Shown: positions 38,971 to 48,328, numbered from the stretch's first letter. The stretch is DNA of 64,000 nucleotides from Kovacikia minuta CCNUW1 (GCF_020091585.1 NZ_CP083582.1:1984001-2048000); one strand, 5' to 3'. Made by a program: numbers and translations. Notes: generated by a model from the letters alone, not told the origin.

Positions 38971-39075
38971 TGTGGGGTGTGGGGTGTGGGGTGTGGGGTG
39001 ATGAAATTGTTTTATCCCTTATCCCTTATCCTTTATCCTTTCCCTACTCCCTACTCACCACTCCCCACTCCCTTG
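38971..39075. repeat. Heptamer repeats between the two diaminobutyrate genes
   Basis: TGTGGGG is present four times at 38971-38998. It is followed by TTATCCC/TTATCCT repeats (39011-39040) and CTCCCTA/CTCCCCA repeats (39040-39075). The last ones overlap the final codons (GVGSGE) of the aminotransferase gene, whose stop lies inside the repeat. Confidence 0.85.
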
Positions 39076-40490
39076 GCTTGAATTGCGGCGTGGAAAATCT
39101 CGGCAATCCGATCGATTTCCTCAGCGGTGACAATCAACGGGGGGAGGAAGCGAACCACACTGTCATGGCGTCCGCCCAACTCCAAAATTAACCCCCGGCG
39201 CAAAGCTGCTGCCTGGATCTGGGCTGCCCGTTGAGGATGGGCAGGATGGTTGCCCTGGGAATCAGGTGGAAGGTCACAATCAACGACTTCAACCCCAATC
39301 ATCAACCCGCGACCCCGCACATCCCCAATCAAACCAAATTCTGACTGGATCTGCCGCAGATGAGCCAGCAGGCGATCGCCCATCGCTTTTGCATGGTCTG
39401 CCAGGCGATGCTCCAGAATGTAACGGACGGTGGCAGTTCCGGCTGCCATTGCCAGTTGATTGCCCCGAAAGGTGCCCGCATGAGCGCCCGCCTGCCACTG
39501 ATCAAGCGCTTCATCATAAAGCACCACGGAGAGTGGCAAACTACCCCCAATCGCCTTGGAAAGCAGTACCACATCGGGAGTAATGCCCGCGTGTTCAAAC
39601 GCGTAGAGTTTTCCTGTGCGCCCCAACCCCGTCTGAATTTCATCCACAATCAGGGGAATTTGGCGATCGCGGGTAATTCGTCGTATATCCGCAATCCAGG
39701 CATCGGGTGCGGGAATCACACCTCCCTCCCCCTGCACCGTTTCCAGAATCATGCCAGCGGGCGGCACAATTCCACTGGCAGGATCATCAAGTAAATTTTC
39801 GATATAGCGGCTAATTGCTTGCGCGCCAGCCTCTCCTCCCAGACCAAAAGGACAGCGGTAGAGGTAGGGATAGGGCAAGAAATGAACATCGGACATCAGC
39901 CCTGCCACAGCCTCTTTCGGTGCCAGGCTGCCCGTCAGGCTTAATGCCCCATGCGTCATGCCATGATAACCCCCATGAAACGACAGCATACTGCGTCGCC
40001 CCGTTGCGGTTTTGACGAGTTTGACCGCTGCTTCTACGGCATCCGCCCCAGAAGGACCACAAAATTGAATGCGTGCCCTGCGAGCGAAGGCAGGCGGCAA
40101 ACTGGCAAATAATTCTTCGACAAATTGATCCTTAACCGGAGTCGTCAGATCCAGTGTGTGAAGGGGAAGCCCTGTCTCCAAAGCAGCTTGAATTGCCTCA
40201 ACTACGACGGGGTGATTATGCCCTAATGCTAAAGTGCCCGCTCCTGCTAAACAATCAATGTAAGAACTCCCATCCGCATCCTTTAAGTAAATGCCCTTTG
40301 CCTCGGTGATGGCGATCGGAATTCGGCGTGGATAACTACGGGCATTCGATTCCCGTTGAGCTTGCCGATCAAGATAAACTTGAGAAATAGGACCGGGAAC
40401 AGAAATCTCTGGTATTGGCAATTTCAGGTAACTGAGTTTTGCGGTTGAACTTTTTTCCAAAAACTCTGAAGCTTGCTCAATTGGCTGCAT
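39051..40490 (-). CDS. dat: Diaminobutyrate-2-oxoglutarate aminotransferase
   Basis: A 479-residue class III PLP aminotransferase. Visible elements are GIYLKDADGSSYIDCLAGAGTLALGHNHP, the cofactor phosphate site CGPSGADAVEAAVKL, FHGGYHGMTHGALSLTG, the aspartate in VDEIQTGLGRTGK, the PLP lysine in VVLLSKAIGGSLPL, and HAGTFRGNQ. The family uses glutamate to aminate aspartate semialdehyde to 2,4-diaminobutyrate. Pairing with the downstream decarboxylase gives the dat-ddc route to 1,3-diaminopropane, a polyamine that some bacteria use in hydroxamate siderophores. No siderophore synthetase gene is in the window. The last six residues are translated heptamer repeat, so the original C-terminus was probably altered. 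Confidence 0.88.
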   Translation of the reverse strand: MQPIEQASEFLEKSSTAKLSYLKLPIPEISVPGPISQVYLDRQAQRESNARSYPRRIPIAITEAKGIYLKDADGSSYIDCLAGAGTLALGHNHPVVVEAIQAALETGLPLHTLDLTTPVKDQFVEELFASLPPAFARRARIQFCGPSGADAVEAAVKLVKTATGRRSMLSFHGGYHGMTHGALSLTGSLAPKEAVAGLMSDVHFLPYPYLYRCPFGLGGEAGAQAISRYIENLLDDPASGIVPPAGMILETVQGEGGVIPAPDAWIADIRRITRDRQIPLIVDEIQTGLGRTGKLYAFEHAGITPDVVLLSKAIGGSLPLSVVLYDEALDQWQAGAHAGTFRGNQLAMAAGTATVRYILEHRLADHAKAMGDRLLAHLRQIQSEFGLIGDVRGRGLMIGVEVVDCDLPPDSQGNHPAHPQRAAQIQAAALRRGLILELGGRHDSVVRFLPPLIVTAEEIDRIAEIFHAAIQAKGVGSGE

Positions 40491-41692
40491 ACTTAAATGC
40501 CTCCTAAGGTGAATCAGACTAAGCCAATCCCATGTGCTTGGATGATTCGTTCAAGCCATTCGTCTGTTTTTGATGCTGAGCAAGCATCCGCAGTACCAGG
40601 CTAGAAATTGAACAATGGGTAGATCTTGGACACCCTCTATTTGCTCAAAATTCCTTCTACACCTGGGAGTTGGCAATGCACTTCCTGAGATTGGGCGTTG
40701 ACTACTGGTGTCTGTTGCCCCACCCTGGCGGGTGATAAGAATGACTGGCTATAGCCCTGATGACGATTCCTGATGCATTTTGATGCACTGATTCCTGATG
40801 CACTGATTCCTGATGCACTTCATTGGAGATGCCGACACTAACCCTGACGATTCGCTTAAAAAGGCAACTGTTATCCCTCTAGAATCGTAGTTCCCGCCCT
40901 TACGGTTAATTCACAAGCTACGTTGCATCATTGATCCGTAAATTTGCGGTTGTAAAGAGTTATAGGGCAAAAAATTCTTCTACTTAACCTTTTTCTAAGG
41001 AATTTACCATAGCTTCATCCGTAGATTTGAATCATTGCGCTCCTTCTCAACTTTCAACTGCATCCTTCCCGTGATTGCGAAACAACTCAAAATTAAGGTA
41101 CTTCAGCGGTTCAGCAAAATCTTCCATTCTCCTACCGACACCACTCACAAATGGTGCGAAGGTAAAAAAGGGCTAAACAATGCCTTAAAGTTCGGATAAA
41201 GTCTTTCGTTATTTGTTGACTAGAAAGAAATAGACCATCCATCATTAAACTGCGATTCAAGCCAAGGATATTTAGACTGAGGGTGTTTGGCGTCATCAAC
41301 GCTGGTGGACTTAAATTCTAAATCAGCAACACCGAAAAGATTTTAGGGGCACTGCCTTTGAGAACCAGGTGAAAGTCTACCGATGTGCAGCAGTTCTCGC
41401 ATGGATTTAAGGCAAAGGGCAAAAGGCAGAAGGAAATTAGTGATCTTCTTGCTTTCGCTCCCTGCTCTGTTACCGCGATTTTAGACAAGAGGAGAAGCGG
41501 AAAGGATGAAGGTCTCGATCGTGAGGCTTAATCGAACGGATAAAGGATGAAATCTTAGCCTTCCCTTTCCTGCTGCCCTCTGCCCTCATTCGACTGAGGG
41601 CTACGCCGAAGTCTGCCTTTTGCCCTCTGCCCAGGTAGAACGTGCTTAGCATGTCTTGCATTTAGAAATACTCATTTCAGACTCAAGGATTC
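40491..41692. other. 1.2-kb gene-poor region
   Basis: The longest gap in the window. It contains the 15-bp repeats at 40766-40820, an AT-rich stretch at about 40920-41010 and low-complexity CTGCCCTCTGCC-type repeats at about 41570-41640. No open frame shows protein-like composition on either strand. It must hold the promoters of the aminotransferase (minus) and chemoreceptor (plus) genes. A small RNA cannot be excluded. Confidence 0.45.
40766..40820. repeat. 15-bp tandem repeats
   Basis: The unit GATGCACTGATTCCT occurs twice plus a partial third copy at 40783-40820. A diverged GATTCCTGATGCATTTT precedes it at 40766-40782. It lies in the upstream region of the diaminobutyrate aminotransferase and could be iterated regulator sites or simple slippage. 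Confidence 0.75.
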
Positions 41693-44600
41693 ATGAACAC
41701 TCCCTCTCCCCATTCCTGGAGCCAACCTTCTAAAACAGACCTTGCCTCCGATGTCATTGCCTCCGATGCCACAGCAGACCAATCCACAATAGACCAATCT
41801 CAGCGCTCCACTGCAACGGGTCAGAAAAAGACACAACGAACATTAATTCAACGGTTGCAGCAGGGCTGGAATAACTTAAACTTTCGGGCAAAGTTGATTT
41901 TGCTTCTAGTCGGTAGTGCGACTGTCCCTGTGATTGCAGTGACGCAGGGGCTGGTTGTGCTGAATAAGGGACGTGCCCTGGAGGATTTCCAAAATGCACT
42001 CGTGGTTGATGGTCAATCATTCACTCAGGAGTATGTTGTCTGGAGTGTGGTTGACAACCAATCTAAAGTGAAAAACCTGGCGACTGTGGCAAAGGCAACG
42101 AAAATCAATTTCAACATGCCGGAAACGATCGCTGCAAACCAAGAATTACTCAATGAAGCACTCAAAATTGAAAACAATCCAGAATTTGCCGAAACGAGTA
42201 AAAGCTTTCAAATTTTGACGGATGCTCAAGGGCAGACCGTTGCCCAGGATATTGAAAGGTTTGATTCTGCGGATTCCGCATCTAACCAGGGACCAGTAAT
42301 TAACCGAGGTTACCGTTCGGTTAATTTGCCGACTGGAATTGCATTGGGAAATATCCCCATTGTCAGAAAGGCGCTCAGTACGAAAAAGCCCCTGGCAGGA
42401 ATGGAGTTGCTGGATCGGAAACAAATTAAGCAATTGGGACTTGAGCAACAGGTTGATTCCCATTTATCGGATACAGGTAACGCTAACCCAGATCATCCAG
42501 TATTGGTCAGCATTGCGGTTCAACCAATTATCTTAAATGGGCAGTTAATCGGAGCCGCGATCGCAGGAACGCTGCTCAACAATCATAACGACATCGCCAA
42601 TCGCTTCTCTGAAGGCTACAAAATAGCCATCAATGGTGTTTATGCGAAAAATGTTCAGGTGATGGGTAAAGAGTTGAACCCAAACCAGATGCTTGAAATG
42701 CCTGTTAGCGCAGAAGCTACTGAAATGGTACTCAAGCAGGGAAAAGCATTTACAGGGAAAACGACAATTCGGGATCAAGCGTTTTTAACTCACTATGAAC
42801 CTATTTTTGATCACCAACATGAACTCCAACCAGATGCCGCAAAACCTGTTGGCATGGTTTTTGTTGCCCGCCCTCTAGCACAAGCAGAAACAGGTCTGAA
42901 ACGGCAGCAAATTGTCTCCTATGTTATCGGTGGCAGCATGTGGCTACTTGTGGGATTCATTGCGTTTCCTGTAGCGTCTTCATTTTCCTCGCCAATCAGG
43001 CGGTTGACTAAATTTGCAGGCGAAGCGGCAACGGGCAGGCTAAGGCAACGTTTAGACGCCTCAGAAGTGGTTAATCGGCAGGATGAAATTGGTATTCTGG
43101 CGCGCGAGTTAAACGACATGGTTGACAGTCTCGGAGCGAACGAAGCGCAACTACGTCAGGAATCAGAACAATCTCGTTTGTTAGCCGACATTACAGGTGC
43201 TAAAACGATAACCCAGCAGGAGTTAGATGACGTTTTTAACCAGGCAGTTGACCAGGCCCGTACCATTGTCAAAGCGGATCGGGTAATGGTCTACCGCTTT
43301 CTGCAAGACTGGACGGGGTACGTCGCAGCAGAATCTGTTGCAACCGGCTTACCGATCGCCCTTAGCGAATCGTTGCAAGGTTTTACAATCCCAGAGTCCT
43401 TGCTGGCAGACTATCAAGCGGGCAAGGTTTTATCGACACCCAACATTTTTCAAACAGAGTTTCCCTCCCACTTTTTAAGCCTGCTGAAGCATTTACAAAC
43501 CAAAGCCAATTTGGTCGCGCCCATCCTCAGTGGTGATCGACTGTTTGGCTTGCTGATGGTTGATCATTGCAAGGCTGCCTACTATTGGCAACCCTCGGAG
43601 GTTGATTTTCTCAAACAATTAGCCGCCCAGCTCGGATTAGTGCTCGATCGCTTCACACTCCTGAAAGAAACCAAAAGCTTAGCGGAAGAACAACGGCACA
43701 GGAAGGAAGCCTTACAGGGGCGTGCTTTGGAACTGTTAAAAGAAGTCGGCCCGATTAGCAAAGGGAACTTGACGATTCAAGCCAGGGTCACAGAGGACGA
43801 AATTGGAACGATCGCAGACTCCTTCAATGCCACGGTTCATAACCTGCGGAAAATTGTAACTCAAGTGCAAGCAGCCACCAATCAAGTTACAGAAGCGACT
43901 TCTAGCAGTGAAGCTTCCATTCAAGAACTGTCAGCCGAAGCACTCCAACAGGCAAAGGAAATTGCCATCGTTTTAGAGCAGGTTGAGGAAATGGCAAATG
44001 CGGTTGAAGCTGTGGCGAGTAGTGCAAAGCAAGCAAAAGCCGCCGCTCAACAAGCCGCCCAAACCGTAGAAGAGGGAGAATGGGCGATGAATCAAACGGT
44101 CAACGGAATTCAGACGATTCAAACCACGGTAACTGAAACCGCAGAGAAAGTGAAACGACTTGAGGAATCTTCTGAGCAGATTTCCGCTGTTGTCGAGTTG
44201 ATTAAATCCTTTGCCAAACAAACCAACATGCTGGCATTGAATGCCTCAATTGAGGCAGTCCGAGGCGGAGGGGAAGGGCAAAACTTTGTGGTAATTGCGA
44301 AGGAAGTCCAACAGTTGGCTCAGCGATCGGCTGAAGCAACGGACGAAATTAAACAAGTGGTTGCCCATATTCAAACAGAAATTAATGAAGTGGTGACTGC
44401 AATGGAATCTGGAACAAAACAGGTGGCAGATGGAACGAGATTGGTCGATGCAACCCGTCTAAGCCTCAATAAAATTACAGCGGTGAGTATCGAAATCAAT
44501 CAGTTAGTTGAGACGATCGCTCAAGCAACTGTAGTGCAAACTCAAGCATCAGAAACAATGGTTCGAACTATGAAAGATGTGGCAGCGTTGGCAGACAAAA

Positions 44601-44698
44601 CTTCTGTAGAAGCAAGTCAAATGTCATCGTCATTTGAACAATTACGTGAAGTTGCTGAGGTTTTACAGGAGGGCGTTGGACAGTTCAAGATTAGCTAA
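41693..44698 (+). CDS. Methyl-accepting chemotaxis protein with extracellular sensor and GAF domain
   Basis: A 1,001-residue transmembrane receptor. A disordered Ser/Thr/Gln-rich N-terminus is followed by TM1 at about 67-90 (AKLILLLVGSATVPVIAVTQ) and a roughly 310-residue periplasmic Cache-like sensor. TM2 is near 404-427 and a HAMP region follows (SSPIRRLTKFAGEAATGRL). A PixJ-type GAF (ADRVMVYRFLQDWTGYVAAESV) precedes a second HAMP segment and the signalling hairpin, whose tip is KQTNMLALNASIEAVRGGGE. The position of the bilin-binding Cys in the PixJ motif CHLxLL is Ser-His (SHFLSLL), so the GAF is probably not a photosensor. It would signal to CheA to steer type IV pilus motility. No che genes are adjacent. 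Confidence 0.88.
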   Translation: MNTPSPHSWSQPSKTDLASDVIASDATADQSTIDQSQRSTATGQKKTQRTLIQRLQQGWNNLNFRAKLILLLVGSATVPVIAVTQGLVVLNKGRALEDFQNALVVDGQSFTQEYVVWSVVDNQSKVKNLATVAKATKINFNMPETIAANQELLNEALKIENNPEFAETSKSFQILTDAQGQTVAQDIERFDSADSASNQGPVINRGYRSVNLPTGIALGNIPIVRKALSTKKPLAGMELLDRKQIKQLGLEQQVDSHLSDTGNANPDHPVLVSIAVQPIILNGQLIGAAIAGTLLNNHNDIANRFSEGYKIAINGVYAKNVQVMGKELNPNQMLEMPVSAEATEMVLKQGKAFTGKTTIRDQAFLTHYEPIFDHQHELQPDAAKPVGMVFVARPLAQAETGLKRQQIVSYVIGGSMWLLVGFIAFPVASSFSSPIRRLTKFAGEAATGRLRQRLDASEVVNRQDEIGILARELNDMVDSLGANEAQLRQESEQSRLLADITGAKTITQQELDDVFNQAVDQARTIVKADRVMVYRFLQDWTGYVAAESVATGLPIALSESLQGFTIPESLLADYQAGKVLSTPNIFQTEFPSHFLSLLKHLQTKANLVAPILSGDRLFGLLMVDHCKAAYYWQPSEVDFLKQLAAQLGLVLDRFTLLKETKSLAEEQRHRKEALQGRALELLKEVGPISKGNLTIQARVTEDEIGTIADSFNATVHNLRKIVTQVQAATNQVTEATSSSEASIQELSAEALQQAKEIAIVLEQVEEMANAVEAVASSAKQAKAAAQQAAQTVEEGEWAMNQTVNGIQTIQTTVTETAEKVKRLEESSEQISAVVELIKSFAKQTNMLALNASIEAVRGGGEGQNFVVIAKEVQQLAQRSAEATDEIKQVVAHIQTEINEVVTAMESGTKQVADGTRLVDATRLSLNKITAVSIEINQLVETIAQATVVQTQASETMVRTMKDVAALADKTSVEASQMSSSFEQLREVAEVLQEGVGQFKIS

Positions 44699-45096
44699 TG
44701 CCATTTGGGATTGGAGATTGGAGATTGCAGATTGTAGATGGATCTGTTTGTTGTCAGGCTTTAGGAAAGAGAATTAAATAACATCGGCTTTTGTAGCTTT
44801 TGTAGTCGCTTTTGTAGGTTGGGTTGAGTTTGCGAAACCCAACATCTACAAGGGCTTTGGGTTTCATTCTTCAATCCAACCGGCGCAGATTATTGAATCC
44901 ACGCTCCTTAGCTCGGTAACTAGACTCTGGAGTCAGAAATCAGAACATGTGGTCAATAACTGCCAGGCAGATATTAGCCTGCTTTGTATCTAAACAATCC
45001 GGATTCAATGGCTAACTCTGGAAATTCTCTTTGGAGGGCTTTACCTCTTTTAATGCATTCGCTGAAGCAACCAAATAACAAGTGTGAGGATGAGCA
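44699..45096. other. Intergenic, with hairpin repeat
   Basis: A region of 398 bases between the chemoreceptor and the second SLH porin. It holds GGAGATT/GCAGATT heptamers (about 44710-44740), TTTTGTAG words (44790-44820) and the hairpin at 44813-44850. The porin promoter should lie near its right end. No gene is seen. Confidence 0.45.
44813..44850. repeat. TGTAGGTTGGGTT hairpin repeat
   Basis: TGTAGGTTGGGTT pairs imperfectly with AACCCAACATCTACA across a 10-base loop. This is a dispersed hairpin of cyanobacterial intergenic DNA. It follows the chemoreceptor gene and may terminate its transcript. Confidence 0.7.
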
Positions 45097-47052
45097 ATGA
45101 AATTGAAAGTGATGCAGAGTTCACTTCTGTGGCAGCAAACAGTGTTGATGATGACGCTGACTATTTTAGGAGCAGTGATCGCTAAACCAGCTCATGCGGT
45201 TTCGTCAGCTTCATTCGAGAACCAACCCACCTCGACGAGCATTCGCACCTCAACAAAGGAAGATCAAATTCCGTCTGCCACTCAGCCAACCAACAAGTTA
45301 TCTGAAACATCGGTCGATCGCCCTACAACCGAATCAACCATCAAAACCGATACAAGTTACACCTGGCGGAAGTACACCCATCTTTCCAACTCATCCCTCA
45401 TCCCTCATCCCTCATCCCTCAAATCCTCCTCCCCTTCCGACACCCCACATCCCACACCCCACACCCCACACCCCACACCTACAATTGCATCAACAGCAGA
45501 AACAGAAACTCGAAATTGGCTCGCCTATGAGCGTTTAGACGATAGCCTGGGCGCAGCCAATCAAGTCACCTCTGTTTCACAATTATCGGATGTTCGACTA
45601 ACGGATTGGGCATTTCAGGCATTGCAATCCTTAGTGGAGCGGTACGGATGCATTGTGGGTTATCCCGATCGCACCTACCGGGGCAACCAGGCATTAACTC
45701 GCTATGAGTTTGCGGCAGGGCTCAATGCCTGTCTCGATCGGATCAACGAGTTAATTGTCGCGAGCACAGTGGATCTGGTGAAGAAAGAAGATTTAGCCGT
45801 GCTCCAGAAACTTCAGGAGGAATTTGCCGCAGAACTGACAACGTTACGCGGTCGGGTCGGTGCATTGGAAGCCCGCACGGCGACTCTAGAAAAACAACAG
45901 TTTTCGACCACCACAAAGCTGGTTGGTGAAGTAATTTTTGCCGTTACGGATGAATTCAACCAACCGGGTGAAAATAACACCGTTCTCCAGGATCGGATTC
46001 GCTTAGATCTGCAAACCAGCTTTACCGGTAAGGACACCCTACATACCCGACTCGCCGCTGGTAACGCTGATGTCTTTACGCTCCAGGGAGATGGGGTAGA
46101 AGGGCTGCAAACCTTCAACTTTGGCAACAGTGGGGGGAACCAGGTTTATATCGACTGGATTGGTTACTTCTTTCCCCTGGGCGAAAAACTCCAGGTCTAC
46201 ATTCCAGCACTGGCGGGGTTACAGTACGACTATGCACCCACCATCAGTTCCTACCTCGAAAGCTACGATGGCGGCACGGGCGCTCTTTCCATTTTTGGGC
46301 AGCGGAATCCGATCTTCCTGATTGGAGGAGGTTCTGGAATCGGCGTTACTTATACTTTTAATGAAAAGTTATCGTTTTCAGCGGGCTACCTGGCAGACAA
46401 TTCCGATCCAGAAACCTCCGCTACTGGCTCACTCAACTTTGCAGCAAACAATCCTGCGCCTAAAAATGGCTTATTCAACGGTAGCTACTCTGCTCTGGCG
46501 CAGTTAACCTTTACCCCCAGTGAGCAGTTTGCTGTGGGTTTAACCTACATCAACGCCTATCGCAGGTTTGCCATCTTTGACACGGGCAGTGCGGTGCCAT
46601 CTGTTGGCACCAATCTGGCAAATGGATTGATCGGACTGAATGATTCGTTTGTTGCTTCCACCGTAAATGCCTTTGGGCTGAGTGCAACCTATAAGTTCAG
46701 TCCCAAATTTGCCATTAATGGTTGGTTTTCCTATATCAACGCCGATTTCATCAATCAGCAAAATAATGGCGAGATTTGGACCTATGCCCTCACCCTGGCG
46801 TTTCCTGACCTGGGAGGCAAAGGCAATTTAGGAGGAATTGTGGCTGGCGTAGAACCTTATCTTGGTAACGCCAGACAATTGGTTGCGGGTGTTCGCAACA
46901 ACTTACCCATTCACCTCGAAGTTTTCTATAAATGGCAGTTGACCGATAACATCTCAGTTACTCCAGGGCTAATTTGGATTGTGGCACCCGGACAGGATTC
47001 CAACAATCAAGATGCCGTTATTGGCACCCTCAGAACGACCTTCACATTCTAA
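45097..47052 (+). CDS. SLH-domain OprB-type porin with heptamer-encoded linker
   Basis: A 651-residue outer-membrane porin, paralogue of the one at 4633-6372. A signal peptide ends at PAHA near residue 34. A linker then runs to about 155, of which residues 97-128 are translated heptamer repeats (SLIPHPSSLKSSSP and TPHPTPHTPHPTP). The SLH domain is at 160-220 (SDVRLTDWAFQALQSLVERYG), followed by a coiled coil and a beta-barrel ending GTLRTTFTF. The two heptamer tracts, four copies each, sit between the signal peptide and the SLH domain, so any copy change would truncate the protein before it reaches the outer membrane. The frame is intact in this copy. The transported substrate is unknown; relatives carry ions, including iron. 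Confidence 0.9.
   Translation: MKLKVMQSSLLWQQTVLMMTLTILGAVIAKPAHAVSSASFENQPTSTSIRTSTKEDQIPSATQPTNKLSETSVDRPTTESTIKTDTSYTWRKYTHLSNSSLIPHPSSLKSSSPSDTPHPTPHTPHPTPTIASTAETETRNWLAYERLDDSLGAANQVTSVSQLSDVRLTDWAFQALQSLVERYGCIVGYPDRTYRGNQALTRYEFAAGLNACLDRINELIVASTVDLVKKEDLAVLQKLQEEFAAELTTLRGRVGALEARTATLEKQQFSTTTKLVGEVIFAVTDEFNQPGENNTVLQDRIRLDLQTSFTGKDTLHTRLAAGNADVFTLQGDGVEGLQTFNFGNSGGNQVYIDWIGYFFPLGEKLQVYIPALAGLQYDYAPTISSYLESYDGGTGALSIFGQRNPIFLIGGGSGIGVTYTFNEKLSFSAGYLADNSDPETSATGSLNFAANNPAPKNGLFNGSYSALAQLTFTPSEQFAVGLTYINAYRRFAIFDTGSAVPSVGTNLANGLIGLNDSFVASTVNAFGLSATYKFSPKFAINGWFSYINADFINQQNNGEIWTYALTLAFPDLGGKGNLGGIVAGVEPYLGNARQLVAGVRNNLPIHLEVFYKWQLTDNISVTPGLIWIVAPGQDSNNQDAVIGTLRTTFTF
45391..45478. repeat. 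Two in-frame heptamer tracts inside the porin gene
   Basis: TCATCCC occurs four times at 45391-45418 and CCCACAC four times at 45451-45478, both within the open frame of the SLH porin. The second is the complement of the TGTGGGG heptamer found between genes elsewhere in the window. Each unit gained or lost shifts the frame by 1. Confidence 0.92.
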
Positions 47053-47100
47053 AGATTGCGAATTAAATAATCTGTAGATGAATGCACTGACTGAGCGGAT

Positions 47101-47427
47101 TTGAGATCCCCGGATTCTTTGGGAATCCGGGGATCTCGGCACCTGATCTTTGCTTGCTTCAGCGCCATTCAAACGTTGAGCGAGGAGCGATCGCATGCTC
47201 CGGTTAATTTGCCCCAACCCGTTGAGAATGTAATTCAAGGTGAGATCGATAAAGCTGCTCAAGACAAACTGCGATCGCTGCTGGCAGATGAAATTAACCT
47301 CACGGCTACGGACGGTTCATGCCCCGGAGGAGACTCGGTAGAACACAAGTTTAGAGACAAGGCAGGCAAGGAATGGTGTTACGATCGAATGACGCAGTAC
47401 TGGGGTCAAACAGTGACAACTGTTTGA
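47101..47427 (+). CDS. Hypothetical protein, start uncertain
   Basis: The open frame reads protein-like from about 47180 (PVNLPQPVENVIQGEIDKAA, LADEINLTATDGSCPGGDSV, GKEWCYDRMTQYWGQTVTTV). The first 20 codons overlap the palindrome at 47103-47137, and the only upstream start is TTG 47101 inside it, so the true N-terminus is unclear or lost. I do not recognise the family. It contains two cysteines and no membrane segment. It may be the stump of a longer gene interrupted by the palindrome. Confidence 0.4.
   Translation: MRSPDSLGIRGSRHLIFACFSAIQTLSEERSHAPVNLPQPVENVIQGEIDKAAQDKLRSLLADEINLTATDGSCPGGDSVEHKFRDKAGKEWCYDRMTQYWGQTVTTV
47103..47137. terminator. Perfect 15-bp-stem hairpin after the porin
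   Basis: GAGATCCCCGGATTC, loop TTTGG, GAATCCGGGGATCTC. The stem is perfect and GC-rich, 50 bases after the porin stop. No T-run follows, so it may be a repetitive palindrome serving as a terminator rather than a classical intrinsic terminator. Confidence 0.6.
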
Positions 47428-47521
47428 AAGGTTGAAGGAGCTGTATCAGGATACCGCTGTTGAGTAATCGGAAAGAAGTTTGAAGTTGAAATGGATAGCG
47501 GTACGCAAATTTAGTCTACTC

Positions 47522-48328
47522 CTATGGCTCTTGGGCAATTTGCCTAACGGTTTCAATCTCCAACTCCAACGCCTCTGCAACCTGCCCTTGGCTCAACCCC
47601 ATTTCCAGCAATTTAGTCACCGCCTCTAACCTGGCTTGCTCTACCTGTTCTGCCCGCTGGCGCTCCTGTTCTGCCCGCTGGTGCTCCTGTTCTGCCCGCT
47701 GGTGCTCCTGTTCTGCCCGCTGGTGCTCCTGTTCTGCCCGCTGGCGCTCCTGTTCTGCTTGGTGAGAAATTTCTATATAACTGAGAAATGGCTTGCCATC
47801 GGGATGTATGATTCGCAACTCATCTCCCGTCAGGTCAAACTGAATCTGAAGTCTGGGGCTAACCCAACCTGCCATTTCTTCAATTACATCCAGAAAACCC
47901 TCTTCCCGTTTCCACCCACTCAAGGCATTGGTATCCGGATCGTATTGATAATATTCTTCAACTCCAAAGCGATCGTAAAACAAAAGCTTCCGGTTCATCT
48001 CAGTTCTAGTATTACCGGGGGACAGCACTTCAAATACTACCTGAGGCGCAATATTATCTTCTTTCCATTGTTGATAGGAACCACGATCGCCTTTTGGTCT
48101 GCCAAAGACAACCATTGCATCAGGTGCCTGGCGGATTTTGTTGTTCCCCTCAACTGGATACCAGAGAAAATCTCCTGCTACAAACACATCTGGGTTATCG
48201 GCAAACAACCATTCCAGATTCTCTTTGATCACCACAATCCAACGGAATTGCTTGGTATTGTCCGCCATCGGCTTACCGTCACTATCGGGATAGATGACCT
48301 CAGAAGAGGAAGGGATTTGCAGAACCAT
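47522..48328 (-). CDS. Uma2-family protein with heptad-repeat tail
   Basis: A 268-residue Uma2 protein. The core shows IYPDSDGKPMADNTKQFRW, the acidic region AGDFLWYPVEGNNKIRQAPDAMVVFG, QVVFEVLSPGNTRTEMNRKL and DRFGVEEYYQYDPD. I chose ATG 48328 over GTG 48334, since members start near MVLQIP. A C-terminal tail has five tandem copies of a 7-residue unit AEQ(E)RQR/AEQEHQR (21 bp each, about 47640-47765), predicted to form a charged coiled coil, then a helix resembling LxxGLSxxQVAEALEL, common at the end of this Uma2 subgroup. The tandem array changes length in frame. Confidence 0.87.
   Translation of the reverse strand: MVLQIPSSSEVIYPDSDGKPMADNTKQFRWIVVIKENLEWLFADNPDVFVAGDFLWYPVEGNNKIRQAPDAMVVFGRPKGDRGSYQQWKEDNIAPQVVFEVLSPGNTRTEMNRKLLFYDRFGVEEYYQYDPDTNALSGWKREEGFLDVIEEMAGWVSPRLQIQFDLTGDELRIIHPDGKPFLSYIEISHQAEQERQRAEQEHQRAEQEHQRAEQEHQRAEQERQRAEQVEQARLEAVTKLLEMGLSQGQVAEALELEIETVRQIAQEP

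Noticed and set aside
41470..41661. A minus-strand frame in the 1.2-kb gap before the chemoreceptor
   Set aside because: It is made of repeat-derived DNA (CTGCCCTCTG words) and has no family resemblance or ribosome site.
45060..45096. Yfr1-like small RNA (GTGTGAGGA word before the porin)
   Set aside because: Only part of the motif is present, it overlaps the ribosome site of the porin gene, and the rest of the Yfr1 structure is missing.
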